NCBI GenBank assembly: GCA_002256385.1
Contig: NKJD01000009.1
Coordinates: forward strand, 26,431-90,430
From: Flavobacterium sp. BFFFF2
GTDB lineage: Bacteria > Bacteroidota > Bacteroidia > Flavobacteriales > Flavobacteriaceae
Direction: 5' to 3'
Length of the DNA stretch: 64,000 bases
Within the stretch, counting starts at the first letter, position 1, and each line of letters begins with the position of its first letter. The notes under the pieces were generated by a model. It did no database searches, was not told where the DNA came from, and saw only the letters and a program-made list of their open reading frames with translations. The position numbers and the translations under genes were made by a program. Of this stretch, positions 1 through 9,030 are shown piece after piece.

Positions 1-1131
1 TTAGGTTTGCGTATTCCTGAAAACCTAAAACCCTACACCAACATTCCTGATTCCATGCGCCCTGTGGTTTTTATTTCGCACATGGAGCACCATTCAAACC
101 AAACTTCTTGGCTTGAAACCACCGCCGATGTCGTGATTATTCCTTCAACGGCCGATGGTTTGTTGTGTGTCGATTCTTTTGCTGCTTTGTTGCCCAAATA
201 TGAAGATCGGGTGTTTAAAATGGCTTCCATTACCTCTTGTTCCAATGTAACGGGTATTAAAACGCCTTACTATGAAGTAGCCAAATTAATGCATGCCCAT
301 GGTGGTGTTTGTTTTGTTGACTTTGCCTGTTCAGGTCCTTATGTGGACATTGACATGCATCCGGCAGATGCTGATTGTAGTTTGGATGCCATCTTTTTTT
401 CGCCTCATAAGTTTTTAGGTGGACCTGGTACTTCGGGTGTGCTGGTTTTTTCCAATAAATTATATCAGAATAATGTACCCGATTGCCCTGGGGGAGGCAC
501 CGTAAGTTGGACCAATCCTTGGGGAGAGCATCAATACATCGAAAATATTGAAGACCGTGAAGACGGTGGAACGCCCGGTTTTTTGCAAGTAATAAAAACC
601 GCTTTGGCCATTCATTTAAAAGAACAAATGACCGTGAAGGCCATCTTGGCCCGTGAACACGAATTGATCGACTATATATTTCAACGCCTCGAAGTCATTC
701 CAAATTTGGTTATTTTGGCCGAGCAACACCGCGACCGATTGGGCGTGTTTTCATTTTACATTGCCGACCTACATTACAATTTAGGCGTCCGATTGCTCAA
801 TGACCGCTTTGGTATTCAAACCAGAGGTGGGTGCAGTTGTGCTGGTACTTATGGACATTTCTTATTGCATGTAGACCAAGAAACCTCTCGCAATTTGGTT
901 TGTCAAATTTCGGCGGGCGATTTGATCAAAAAGCCAGGTTGGATCAGACTTTCCATTCACCCAACAACCACCAACGCTGAAATAAAATCGGTCTGTGATG
1001 CACTTGAACAATTGGCCGAAAACCACCAAGCATGGGCCAATGAGTATGTGTATCAACCCCAATCCAATTCATTTTTACATGAAAAAGAATTGAATGGACA
1101 ACATACACTACAGGTGTCATTGACTTGGTAA
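1..1131 (+). CDS. Class V aminotransferase-fold PLP enzyme (5' partial)
   Basis: The reading frame is open at the window edge, so the true start lies upstream; a TTG at position 7 is only the first possible start inside the window. The visible 376 or so residues have the fold-type I PLP pattern of class V aminotransferases: a conserved aspartate in FVDFACSGP and the PLP-lysine segment SPHKFLGGPGTSG, followed by the C-terminal small domain with RGGCSCAGTYGH. This family includes cysteine desulfurases, kynureninases and isopenicillin-N epimerase-like enzymes. The Cys-rich segment could hint at a desulfurase, but the SufS/NifS active-site context is not clear, so the substrate is left open. It stands about 100 nt upstream of the histidine kinase gene, with no obvious shared operon. 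Confidence 0.85.
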   Translation, partial: LGLRIPENLKPYTNIPDSMRPVVFISHMEHHSNQTSWLETTADVVIIPSTADGLLCVDSFAALLPKYEDRVFKMASITSCSNVTGIKTPYYEVAKLMHAHGGVCFVDFACSGPYVDIDMHPADADCSLDAIFFSPHKFLGGPGTSGVLVFSNKLYQNNVPDCPGGGTVSWTNPWGEHQYIENIEDREDGGTPGFLQVIKTALAIHLKEQMTVKAILAREHELIDYIFQRLEVIPNLVILAEQHRDRLGVFSFYIADLHYNLGVRLLNDRFGIQTRGGCSCAGTYGHFLLHVDQETSRNLVCQISAGDLIKKPGWIRLSIHPTTTNAEIKSVCDALEQLAENHQAWANEYVYQPQSNSFLHEKELNGQHTLQVSLTW

Positions 1132-1196
1132 AAAATCAAATTCTCAGTCATTCCTGGCAAATACTCATCTACTGAAGTGCGCCCACATGGAATTGA

Positions 1197-1204
1197 TATC
1201 TTTG
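1197..1204 (+). promoter_or_regulatory. Candidate -7 box (TATCTTTG) for kinase/regulator operon
   Basis: TATCTTTG matches the Bacteroidota -7 consensus TAnnTTTG and lies 28 nt before the kinase ATG. No clear TTG is found at the usual 17-20 nt upstream, so this is a half-supported promoter. Confidence 0.4.
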
Positions 1205-1232
1205 TTTTGAGTTATACAAACTCCAAACAGGT

Positions 1233-3182
1233 ATGAAAAGCATTTATATACTATTAATTGGGTTCTTTATTGGCATGTCCGTTCAGGCCCAGGATACACT
1301 CACTTTGTATCAACAGTGGCAAAAGCAACCACACGACCCCATCAAACTCAAGCTTGCTTTACAGTTGGCCGAACAATGTCAGGGATTGGCACCCAAGAGA
1401 ACGCGTCATTATGCGCAATTGGCTTATTTGATTGCCCAGCGTATTCAAGACCCCATTTCAATGGGGAATGCCCTTATTTTTAAAGGAAATGCAGCCATCA
1501 TTCAAGGAAATTACCCCGAAGCTTTAACCTGCATGGAATCGGCCAAAGACCAGTTTGAAGGCGTGGTTGATCGGTTAAGTGGCGCAGAGAAAAAAGAAGC
1601 GATGCTGGGTTCTGCGCGTGCATGGGGCAGCATGGGAATCATTTTTTCGGAACAAAGCAATTACGCCCGTGCTTTGGGTTTCCATTTAAAATCATTACAC
1701 ATTTACCAACAGCTGAAAAACAACGAAAAGTCGGCACGGGTTAGCAATAATATTGGGGTTGTTTATTTGTCATTAAATAGCCCAGCCAAGGCTTTGCCAT
1801 ATTTTGTGCAAGCGCTTGAAGATTTAAAAAACAGCTCCGATCCGTCGCAGCCCAGCATGTGCACCAATATTGGTAAGGCTTATGCGCACATGAATCAATA
1901 CCAGCAAGCAGCCCGATATTATGGGTTGGCTGTTCAATTATTCACGAAATTTCCAGATGCCCGCGGATTGGGTGAATTATTTAACAACCAGGCATTATTG
2001 GCATTACAACAAAAACAGCCATTTGAGGCCTTGAAAAGGGCCCAAAGTGCTTTACAACAGTTTGCCTCTATTGATGATAAATTTGGCCAAGCCGACACCG
2101 ATTTAATCATGGCGAATTGTTATGCGTTCAATAAAAATTGGGATCAAGCCATTCAAAAGGCGCAACATTCTTTGCAGCTAGCTCGTACCTTGGGTGTTTG
2201 GGAGCAACAAAAATTAGCCGAAGAAAAACTAGCAGAATGGTTTGAATTGAAAGGCGATTTAGACAATGCCATGCTGCATTATAAGGCGTTTAATGTGGCC
2301 AAAGACAGCTTGAACAACCAAGAAAACATGCGTTTGGGCATACAAACCGAATTGAATGAGGCCTTTGAAAAACGGGAGGCAGTCACCAAAAAGGAACAAG
2401 AAAAACAGCAAATCCGTTGGCAAGAGCAAGACAAACAGCACCAACAACTCTTCATTTTTGTGGTGGTGGCATTGTTGCTCAGCATCGGGCTCGTTTTTGT
2501 GTTATTTAACCGGCACCAGCTCAAAAAAACACTGACTTTGCAAAAAGAATTGGCCGAATATGAGCAAAAAGCTTTGCATCTGCAAATGAACCCGCATTTT
2601 GTGTTTAATTGTTTGGGATCGATATCTAGTTTCATCGTGCAAAATGGCACTGATTCGGCTATCAAATATTTGGCTAAATTTTCAAAACTCATGCGGCTCA
2701 CGTTAGAATATTCGAAAGAGGCCATTATTCCGATTAGCAAAGAACTGGAAAGCCTACAAAACTACCTAGAATTGGAGCAATTGCGCTTTCACCGTAAGTT
2801 TGATTTTGAAATTGTGGTGGCATCCGAAGTGGAAGACGACATGGGCATTCCGCCTTTAATGATTCAACCCTTAGTAGAAAATGCGATTGTTCATGGGGTC
2901 ATTCCAAAAGGAGGACAAGGACTTATTTTGTTGAAATTTAGTGTCGAAGGCCCACTATTGATCTGTGAAATTACCGACAATGGCGTTGGTTTGCATTTTT
3001 CACAGCAGCAGAAAAAACAATCGATGGCTGCGCACAAATCGATGGCTTTGGATATTTTACGCAAACGATTGGAAATGATCACCGCAAAAACTGGAATTGC
3101 CGCTCATTTGGAAGCGTCTGAAATGACCGAAAATGGACATGTATTAGGCACCCGCATTGTATTACAATTACCCATACAATAA
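1233..3182 (+). CDS. TPR-containing sensor histidine kinase, LytS type
   Basis: A 649-residue membrane sensor kinase. It has a signal peptide (about 1-19), a periplasmic array of tetratricopeptide repeats (about 25-355), a charged coiled coil, one transmembrane helix at about 406-426, and a His_kinase (PF06580) plus HATPase module. The phospho-acceptor is His455 in QMNPHFVFNC; the ATP-binding N box is in MIQPLVENAIVHG. Such kinases detect an unknown signal through the TPR region and pass phosphate to a LytTR regulator. That partner is encoded immediately downstream: its ATG overlaps this stop codon (TAATG), implying translational coupling. The family is very common in Flavobacteriia and the ligand cannot be deduced here. 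Confidence 0.95.
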   Translation: MKSIYILLIGFFIGMSVQAQDTLTLYQQWQKQPHDPIKLKLALQLAEQCQGLAPKRTRHYAQLAYLIAQRIQDPISMGNALIFKGNAAIIQGNYPEALTCMESAKDQFEGVVDRLSGAEKKEAMLGSARAWGSMGIIFSEQSNYARALGFHLKSLHIYQQLKNNEKSARVSNNIGVVYLSLNSPAKALPYFVQALEDLKNSSDPSQPSMCTNIGKAYAHMNQYQQAARYYGLAVQLFTKFPDARGLGELFNNQALLALQQKQPFEALKRAQSALQQFASIDDKFGQADTDLIMANCYAFNKNWDQAIQKAQHSLQLARTLGVWEQQKLAEEKLAEWFELKGDLDNAMLHYKAFNVAKDSLNNQENMRLGIQTELNEAFEKREAVTKKEQEKQQIRWQEQDKQHQQLFIFVVVALLLSIGLVFVLFNRHQLKKTLTLQKELAEYEQKALHLQMNPHFVFNCLGSISSFIVQNGTDSAIKYLAKFSKLMRLTLEYSKEAIIPISKELESLQNYLELEQLRFHRKFDFEIVVASEVEDDMGIPPLMIQPLVENAIVHGVIPKGGQGLILLKFSVEGPLLICEITDNGVGLHFSQQQKKQSMAAHKSMALDILRKRLEMITAKTGIAAHLEASEMTENGHVLGTRIVLQLPIQ

Positions 3183-3952
3183 TGACAAAAGTACCCGCCA
3201 TATTAATAGAAGACGATGTTCATTTACGCGAAGGCTTTAAAATGCTGCTCGAACGTTATGCGCCAGACATGCAAGTAGTTGCGGAAGCCGACAGCGTCGC
3301 AACGGGCTTGGCTGTGTTGCAACAATATCAACCGCAGGTGGTTTTTTTAGATATCCACCTAACGGACGGAACCGGTTTTGATTTGCTCGAAAATTATCAA
3401 CAGCAATTTGGGGCGCTCACTTCGCAAGTGATTTTTATTACGGCGCATGAACAATACGCTTTAAAAGCCTTTCGTTTTAGCGCACTCGATTATTTGCTCA
3501 AGCCCATTGATCCAGACGAATTGCAAGCGGTGCTAATCAAATTACGTCAATTGGTGATTCAACAACACAGTTTTGCACACATCGATTTGCTGCTTGAAAA
3601 CATGCGCAAACGCAACGATTCCTTTAAACGCATTGCCCTGACCAATTCTGATGGCATGCATTTGTTTGAAGTAGCCGATATTATGCGTTGTGAAAGCGAA
3701 GACAATTATACGGTGTTTTACATTAAGGGTCACAAACCAGTGCTCATTTCTAAAACACTGAAAGAATACGATGACCTGTTAAGTGAACACGGATTTGAAC
3801 GCGTGCACCAGTCGCATTTGGTCAATGGGGCTTATGTCAAATCGTATATCAAGAAAGAAGGCGGCTACTTGGTCATGACCGATGGGGCGCATATTCCGGT
3901 GTCGCAACGCAAAAAAGAACGGATTCAAGATTGGCTCAACCGAGGCTATTGA
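3182..3952 (+). CDS. LytR/AlgR-family response regulator (receiver + LytTR)
   Basis: A 256-residue two-component regulator. The receiver domain (about 1-125) has the acidic pair Asp11/Asp12, the phosphorylated Asp57 in VVFLDIHL, and the switch lysine in LLKPID. The LytTR DNA-binding domain (about 150-253) includes the motif ERVHQSHLVN and ends with the typical VSQRKKERI segment. The start overlaps the stop of the kinase gene, so the two form a cognate pair. Targets are unknown; the next gene downstream encodes a large surface protein, 109 nt away in the same direction, but no repeat-type LytTR site was recognised in that gap. Confidence 0.95.
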   Translation: MTKVPAILIEDDVHLREGFKMLLERYAPDMQVVAEADSVATGLAVLQQYQPQVVFLDIHLTDGTGFDLLENYQQQFGALTSQVIFITAHEQYALKAFRFSALDYLLKPIDPDELQAVLIKLRQLVIQQHSFAHIDLLLENMRKRNDSFKRIALTNSDGMHLFEVADIMRCESEDNYTVFYIKGHKPVLISKTLKEYDDLLSEHGFERVHQSHLVNGAYVKSYIKKEGGYLVMTDGAHIPVSQRKKERIQDWLNRGY

Positions 3953-4061
3953 CAAATTCTAAACGAGAAAGGACACTTACTCATTTACCCAAAATAAATT
4001 TATTTAAGCAACTTACATTTACATCACATTAATCAAAAAACGAATCTTAAAAACCAACAAC

Positions 4062-7000
4062 ATGAAACGACTTTTACTCTTTTTCCTCCTCTGTTACGGT
4101 GGAATGCAAGCGCAAATTACGGTGACTAGTTTACCGCCCTACGAGGTGTGTGATACCGACACTGACGGATTTAGTAATTTTAATTTATCATTTCAAATCC
4201 CATTGATCTTAAATGCTACTTCGCCTGCTAGTAGCCCCAATAATGCGTACGACGTCAGTTTCTATCAAACGGTGGCCGATGCACAAACAGGTGCTAATCC
4301 ATTGGCAAATTTGATTTATCAAAACACTGTTCCTGTAGCGCAGAACATCTATTTTAGGGTGTCCAATGCAATAGGGGAGTATGCTGTTGGGACGCAACAG
4401 TTGCGTGTGAATTTAGCGCCTTATGTAAATCCAAATGTTACACCATTATCTGTGGTACAAAACAGTGGTAGCGGGATCACTGCGGTTGATTTAACTTCAA
4501 AAGACAATGAAATCACCTTTGGTGTTTCTAATACCCTTGTTTATTATTTTACTGACTGGGAAGCTGCGATGAATAATGCGAATCCGATTGCAAATCCGAC
4601 AAGTTTTATCAACACCGTCCCGTATCACCAAACCATTTGGGCCAGAGAAGTAAATGCCAGTACTGGTTGTTTTTCCATCACTTCTTTTGAGTTGGTGGTA
4701 AATGCGGTCACCTTGCAAGTGCCCACCCCTTATGTCCTATGCGATACCAACAACGATCAGGTGGAAGCTTTTGATTTGAATACCAAAACAGCTGAAATTT
4801 TAGGGAATGCAAATCCTAGCTCGTATGTTGTTCACTATTTTCCCACCTATGCAGATGCGACCAGTTTTACCAATATGATTCCAAATAATTGGTATACCGG
4901 AAACAGTACAACAGTAATTGCGCGAATAGAAGACCTTACACAGAATTCTTCATACCAAGAAGTTGTACTCAAATTGAATGCAAATCCGGTAGTGACCATC
5001 ACAGGCCAAAACACGGCTTGCATTGGAGAACAAGCCTTTTTGACTGTGTCTGCGGCCAACGTATCTCCGACTGTTATCTTTGATTATAACATCAATGGAT
5101 CACCAATGACGGCAACTACTACGCAATTGAATTATTTTATTATTCCTATTCCAACCGATGCAACTGGGCCTTTTACGGTGGCGGTGAGCAATGCGGCCTC
5201 CACCAATGATGGGGCTTACTGTTCTAGTCCGCAGACCGCGTCGGTTACTGTGATGGTGGGTTCATTGCCCAACGCCATGATGAATGTAAGTGCAACTACT
5301 GCTTGTGTGAATTCTCAGAATGTACAACTCACCATAGTAGGTACTAGCGGAACCCCACCTTTTACCTTTACTTACGACATCAATGGAATAGCATCGACTG
5401 TAAGTTCAACACCAGGGACCATGATGGCCATTGTACCTTTTCCGACCACAGCGGCCGGTACTTATGTTGTTAATTTGCTGTCTGTAGCTTCTGGTAGTTG
5501 TGTGAATCAATTAAGTTATACGCCATCGGTAATTACCATTGAAAATGGGATAGTAGCCAATGATGTCCCTGAGTTAGCTGTAACTGATACGCCATTCAAT
5601 GGGGTGGCCAATTTTGATTTGACTGCCCAATCGGCAGGCATCATTGGCAACCAAGCCAATTGTACAGTGCAATATTATTTGACGCAAGCAAATGCAAGCA
5701 ATCAGACGAATGCGATTGCGAATCCAACAAGTTTCACTAATACAAGCAACCCGCAGACCATTTATGCCCGTATTTTTTCCAGTGGGGCTAACATATGTGT
5801 GCCAACGAACTCATTTTCAATCAGAGCGCTTGATCCATCAGTGATTTATATTCCTGATGCCAATTTTAAAGCCCAATTGGTGGCGGCCAATCCGAATAAC
5901 CAAATTGCCATGAATGGATCGAGTTTTATTACGATTGATGTAAATCACGACGGCGAAATTCAATATGCTGAGGCTTTATTGGTGCAGCGTTTGCTGGTGA
6001 TTCAAGCAAACATCGTTTCCATGGAAGGGGTGCAACATTTTATCAATTTAACCTCGTTGGCCTGTCATTTAAATCAAATTAATTATTTGCCCTTAAATGG
6101 CTTGGTTCATTTGCAAGAATTGCATTGCCAAAATAATGCCTTGACGAGTTTGACTGTAACAGGTTTAACGAGTTTGCAAACGTTGGATTGTGCCGATAAC
6201 CAATTGCACAGTTTACAGGCTGTAGATATTACAGGTTTGTATTTAGTTAAAGCCAGTAATAATTTAATCAGCAATTTAATATTAGATAATGTACCATCGT
6301 TGCAAAACTTGTATTTCTCAAACAACTTGTTAGCAACTTGGTATTATTTACTGCCAGGACTGCGTATTTTGGATTTGAGTAACAATCAATTAACATCGTT
6401 TAATGCAAGTGGCACGGTAGGTTTAACTGATTTATATTTAACCCAAAATGCATTGACTTTACTCCAATTGGATACAATGAATTCCCTAACTACTTTGTAC
6501 GCACAAAACAATCAAATTAGTACAATAAACTTAAGTGGTTTACCAGCTTTAACAACTCTTTATGTGAGTAGCAATCCATTGACCACGCTTGATGCCTCAT
6601 CGAATTCACAATTAACCAATTTAAGTTTTGGGCAAACCCAAATGGTTAGTTTGTTTCTGAAAAATGGCAGTAATGAAACCATTGTATTTACCGATGTCAT
6701 TAATACTACTACATTGCGATATATCTGTGTAGATCAGGAGCAAATGAGCGCTGTGCAAACCATGCTTAATTCGATAAATAACAACCAAATTGTGTTGACT
6801 TCTTATTGTACCACCACCCCTGGCGGCAGCTACAATACGGTTACTGGTTGGGTGCGTTACGATTTTAATGGCAATGGCTGTGATGCCAACGATGATATGC
6901 AACCACTTATTAGAATGGCATTGAGTGAAGCCAATCCGAGTGGTACTTCAACAGCAATTGGTTTTACGAATGCTGCTTCAACTTATTCATTTTACACAGG

Positions 7001-8177
7001 TGCGGGTACTATTACGGTAAATCCATACCTAGAAAACGCGACGTGGTTTGTGTCCAATCCAACAAGCTCAGCCGTTATTTTTACAGATACCTCGTCGAAT
7101 ACAGCTACCCGAAATTTCTGTTTAACGCCAAATGGTTATCATCCTGATATTGAAATAGTGATTGCGCCGATGTGGCCAGCACGCCCAGGCTTTGAAACTT
7201 GGTACCGTTTGGTGATTAAAAACAAAGGCAATCAAACGGGTAGTGGAACCGTTTCATTGAATTACGACAGTGCAATGGTTAACTTTTTGACCGCCTCTTT
7301 GGCACCAACTTTTAACAGTACAGGGCAATTGAGATGGACCTATTCAGGATTACAGCCCTTTGAAAACCGTGAAATTGATTTGATTTTTCAGGTGCACACA
7401 CCACAAGAAGCGCAAGCAGTTAACATAGGAGATTTATTGGTTTTTACAGCTGCAACTGTTAACTCGGGTCCTGATGAAACCCCTGCTGACAACCAATGGA
7501 CACAACAGAATGTGGTGGTTGGTTCTTATGACCCTAACAATGTAATTTGCCTTGAAGGAAGTTCCTTAGACCCGGTTTATGTGGGGGATTATTTGCACTA
7601 TGTGATTAACTTTGAAAATACGGGAACGGCACCCACCAGTTTTATTACGGTGTCAACCGAATTTGACCCCATTGAATTTGATGTTAATTCCATTCAAGTA
7701 TTAAACACCTCACATCCAGCAGTAACACGAGTGGTAGATAACCGTTTAGAAGTATTTTTCCCTACCATCAATTTGGATTCGGGCGGACATGGAAATGTGT
7801 TGCTTAAAGTACGTTCAAACAATGGTTTAGGTAATGGTGATGCGGTACAACGCCGCGCGGGGATTTACTTTGATTATAATTTCCCGGTCATTACCAATTT
7901 GGCAGTAACTACCTTTGAAACTTTAGACAGAGGCGTAATAACCCGCGATGAATTAATTGTACTGAGCCCAAATCCAACCAAAGGAATCATTCAGTTTAAT
8001 GCCCAATCTGATTTGTTATCATATACATTATATGATGGCCAAGGGCGACAATTGCAAACAGAAACTTTATCAGGTTTAAGCACGACAGCCAATATGAGCG
8101 GCCAGCCAACGGGACTTTATTTTGTAAAAGTAACCAGCAGCTCAGGTAGTAAAGTGTTTAAAGTAATCAAAGAATAA
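4062..8177 (+). CDS. T9SS-exported leucine-rich-repeat surface protein
   Basis: A 1371-residue secreted protein. It has a signal peptide (about 1-17), several repeated all-beta modules with the phrase VLCDTNNDQ or VCDTDTDGF typical of flavobacterial cell-surface proteins (about 20-590), then a block of about ten short leucine-rich repeats (about 640-880) with the pattern LxxLxCxxNxL. A DUF7619-like module with SYDPNNVICLEGSSL follows (about 1150-1285), and a T9SS type A sorting domain closes the protein, starting SPNPTKGIIQFN and ending VFKVIKE. It should be exported by SprA and anchored on the surface or released. Adhesion is a reasonable inference from the repeats but no ligand is visible. 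A terminator follows at 8290-8315. Confidence 0.93.
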   Translation: MKRLLLFFLLCYGGMQAQITVTSLPPYEVCDTDTDGFSNFNLSFQIPLILNATSPASSPNNAYDVSFYQTVADAQTGANPLANLIYQNTVPVAQNIYFRVSNAIGEYAVGTQQLRVNLAPYVNPNVTPLSVVQNSGSGITAVDLTSKDNEITFGVSNTLVYYFTDWEAAMNNANPIANPTSFINTVPYHQTIWAREVNASTGCFSITSFELVVNAVTLQVPTPYVLCDTNNDQVEAFDLNTKTAEILGNANPSSYVVHYFPTYADATSFTNMIPNNWYTGNSTTVIARIEDLTQNSSYQEVVLKLNANPVVTITGQNTACIGEQAFLTVSAANVSPTVIFDYNINGSPMTATTTQLNYFIIPIPTDATGPFTVAVSNAASTNDGAYCSSPQTASVTVMVGSLPNAMMNVSATTACVNSQNVQLTIVGTSGTPPFTFTYDINGIASTVSSTPGTMMAIVPFPTTAAGTYVVNLLSVASGSCVNQLSYTPSVITIENGIVANDVPELAVTDTPFNGVANFDLTAQSAGIIGNQANCTVQYYLTQANASNQTNAIANPTSFTNTSNPQTIYARIFSSGANICVPTNSFSIRALDPSVIYIPDANFKAQLVAANPNNQIAMNGSSFITIDVNHDGEIQYAEALLVQRLLVIQANIVSMEGVQHFINLTSLACHLNQINYLPLNGLVHLQELHCQNNALTSLTVTGLTSLQTLDCADNQLHSLQAVDITGLYLVKASNNLISNLILDNVPSLQNLYFSNNLLATWYYLLPGLRILDLSNNQLTSFNASGTVGLTDLYLTQNALTLLQLDTMNSLTTLYAQNNQISTINLSGLPALTTLYVSSNPLTTLDASSNSQLTNLSFGQTQMVSLFLKNGSNETIVFTDVINTTTLRYICVDQEQMSAVQTMLNSINNNQIVLTSYCTTTPGGSYNTVTGWVRYDFNGNGCDANDDMQPLIRMALSEANPSGTSTAIGFTNAASTYSFYTGAGTITVNPYLENATWFVSNPTSSAVIFTDTSSNTATRNFCLTPNGYHPDIEIVIAPMWPARPGFETWYRLVIKNKGNQTGSGTVSLNYDSAMVNFLTASLAPTFNSTGQLRWTYSGLQPFENREIDLIFQVHTPQEAQAVNIGDLLVFTAATVNSGPDETPADNQWTQQNVVVGSYDPNNVICLEGSSLDPVYVGDYLHYVINFENTGTAPTSFITVSTEFDPIEFDVNSIQVLNTSHPAVTRVVDNRLEVFFPTINLDSGGHGNVLLKVRSNNGLGNGDAVQRRAGIYFDYNFPVITNLAVTTFETLDRGVITRDELIVLSPNPTKGIIQFNAQSDLLSYTLYDGQGRQLQTETLSGLSTTANMSGQPTGLYFVKVTSSSGSKVFKVIKE

Positions 8178-8228
8178 TCATTTCCATTAAATCAAAAATC
8201 GAAATTAAATAGTTGTTGTTAATGAATT

Positions 8229-8290
8229 GGTTTGAACTTTTTTGATTGAAGCGAAAAATATTGAAAAAAAGTTTAAATCACTTTCACTTC
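8229..8290. repeat. Diverged partial copy of the long-stem module
   Basis: TTTGAACTTTTTT at 8231-8243 pairs with AAAAAAAGTTTAAA at 8264-8277 (one G-U pair). The loop begins GATTGAAGCGAAAAAT, nearly the same as the segment after the left arm in unit 2 (9627 onward). The copy ends in CACTTC at 8285-8290, right against the terminator of the surface-protein gene. Confidence 0.6.
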
Positions 8291-8315
8291 AAAAGCGGCC
8301 TTAGTGCCGCTTTTG
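8290..8315 (+). terminator. Intrinsic terminator of the surface-protein gene
   Basis: Perfect 10-bp stem CAAAAGCGGC / GCCGCTTTTG with a six-base loop (CTTAGT), 113 nt after the stop codon. The T run lies within the 3' arm. Confidence 0.8.
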
Positions 8316-8393
8316 TTGTATTATATAAATTTGAGATTTTGAATGATTTTATATTGAAATACAACTTTTATTTTTTTCATCGGTGAAAATTGA

Positions 8394-9014
8394 TTTTCAT
8401 GAGAACTTTTGTTTTTTGCATGACGTATTTCTGTTGAAAGACCTTTGTTCATTTTCTTTGCTGGCCCAAAGAAAACGAACCAAAAGAAAAGGCCTCTTTG
8501 GCCCGCATAAAAGGTCATTTTTGCCTGCGTTCGCCAATAGCATTTTGTGCTTAATTGATTGCTTTCCATAAGACCTGTTGGTTTCTGTCTGAAGTTTTTC
8601 TATTGATTCACGATTTTGTTCATTTTCTTTGCTGGCCCAAAGAAAACGAACCAAAAGAAAGGGCCTTTTTGGCCCGCATAAATGTCATTTTTGCCTTTGG
8701 CAAAACCAGTTTAAGCTCCCTTTTTTATTGTTTTTTAATGGTGAGCTTGAATCACCTTTTCTTTAATTGTGTTTGCTTCGCAAACTCGGCTTTAGTGGTG
8801 ATGTTACAAGCCGAAATTTCCTCCAAGGATTCAGAAATTTTGCCGGCTTGAAAACCTATGCCAACGAAGTGGCCTATACTTTCCTGTACTTATCCGAATT
8901 ATAGAAATGACTTGGAGCAATAGCCCATTTTACAACCAATAGCAGAAAGTATAGGGCACTTCGATAAATGCGGGCCGCAACAGTTAAGCTTCGCAGAAAC
9001 CTTATCATTGATTG
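8394..9014. repeat. Modular structured element, unit 1
   Basis: About 620 nt without a credible gene. In order: a GAACTTTT-type head; two copies of a box around TGGCCCAAAGAAAACGAACC (8444-8526, 8615-8697); one structured repeat (8713-8804); a stem CAAGCCG/CGGCTTG (8807-8850) with an inner stem AAATTTC/GAAATTT; a long stem GAAGTG...CACTTC (8866-8962); a 31-nt terminal block at 8968-8998; and CATTGATTG at 9006-9014. Unit 2 has the same order. Stem arms differ between the units by paired changes, so folding appears to be selected. Short ORFs here follow the repeat and have no independent support as genes. Confidence 0.8.
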
Positions 9015-9030
9015 GCTAGATTAAAAATCC

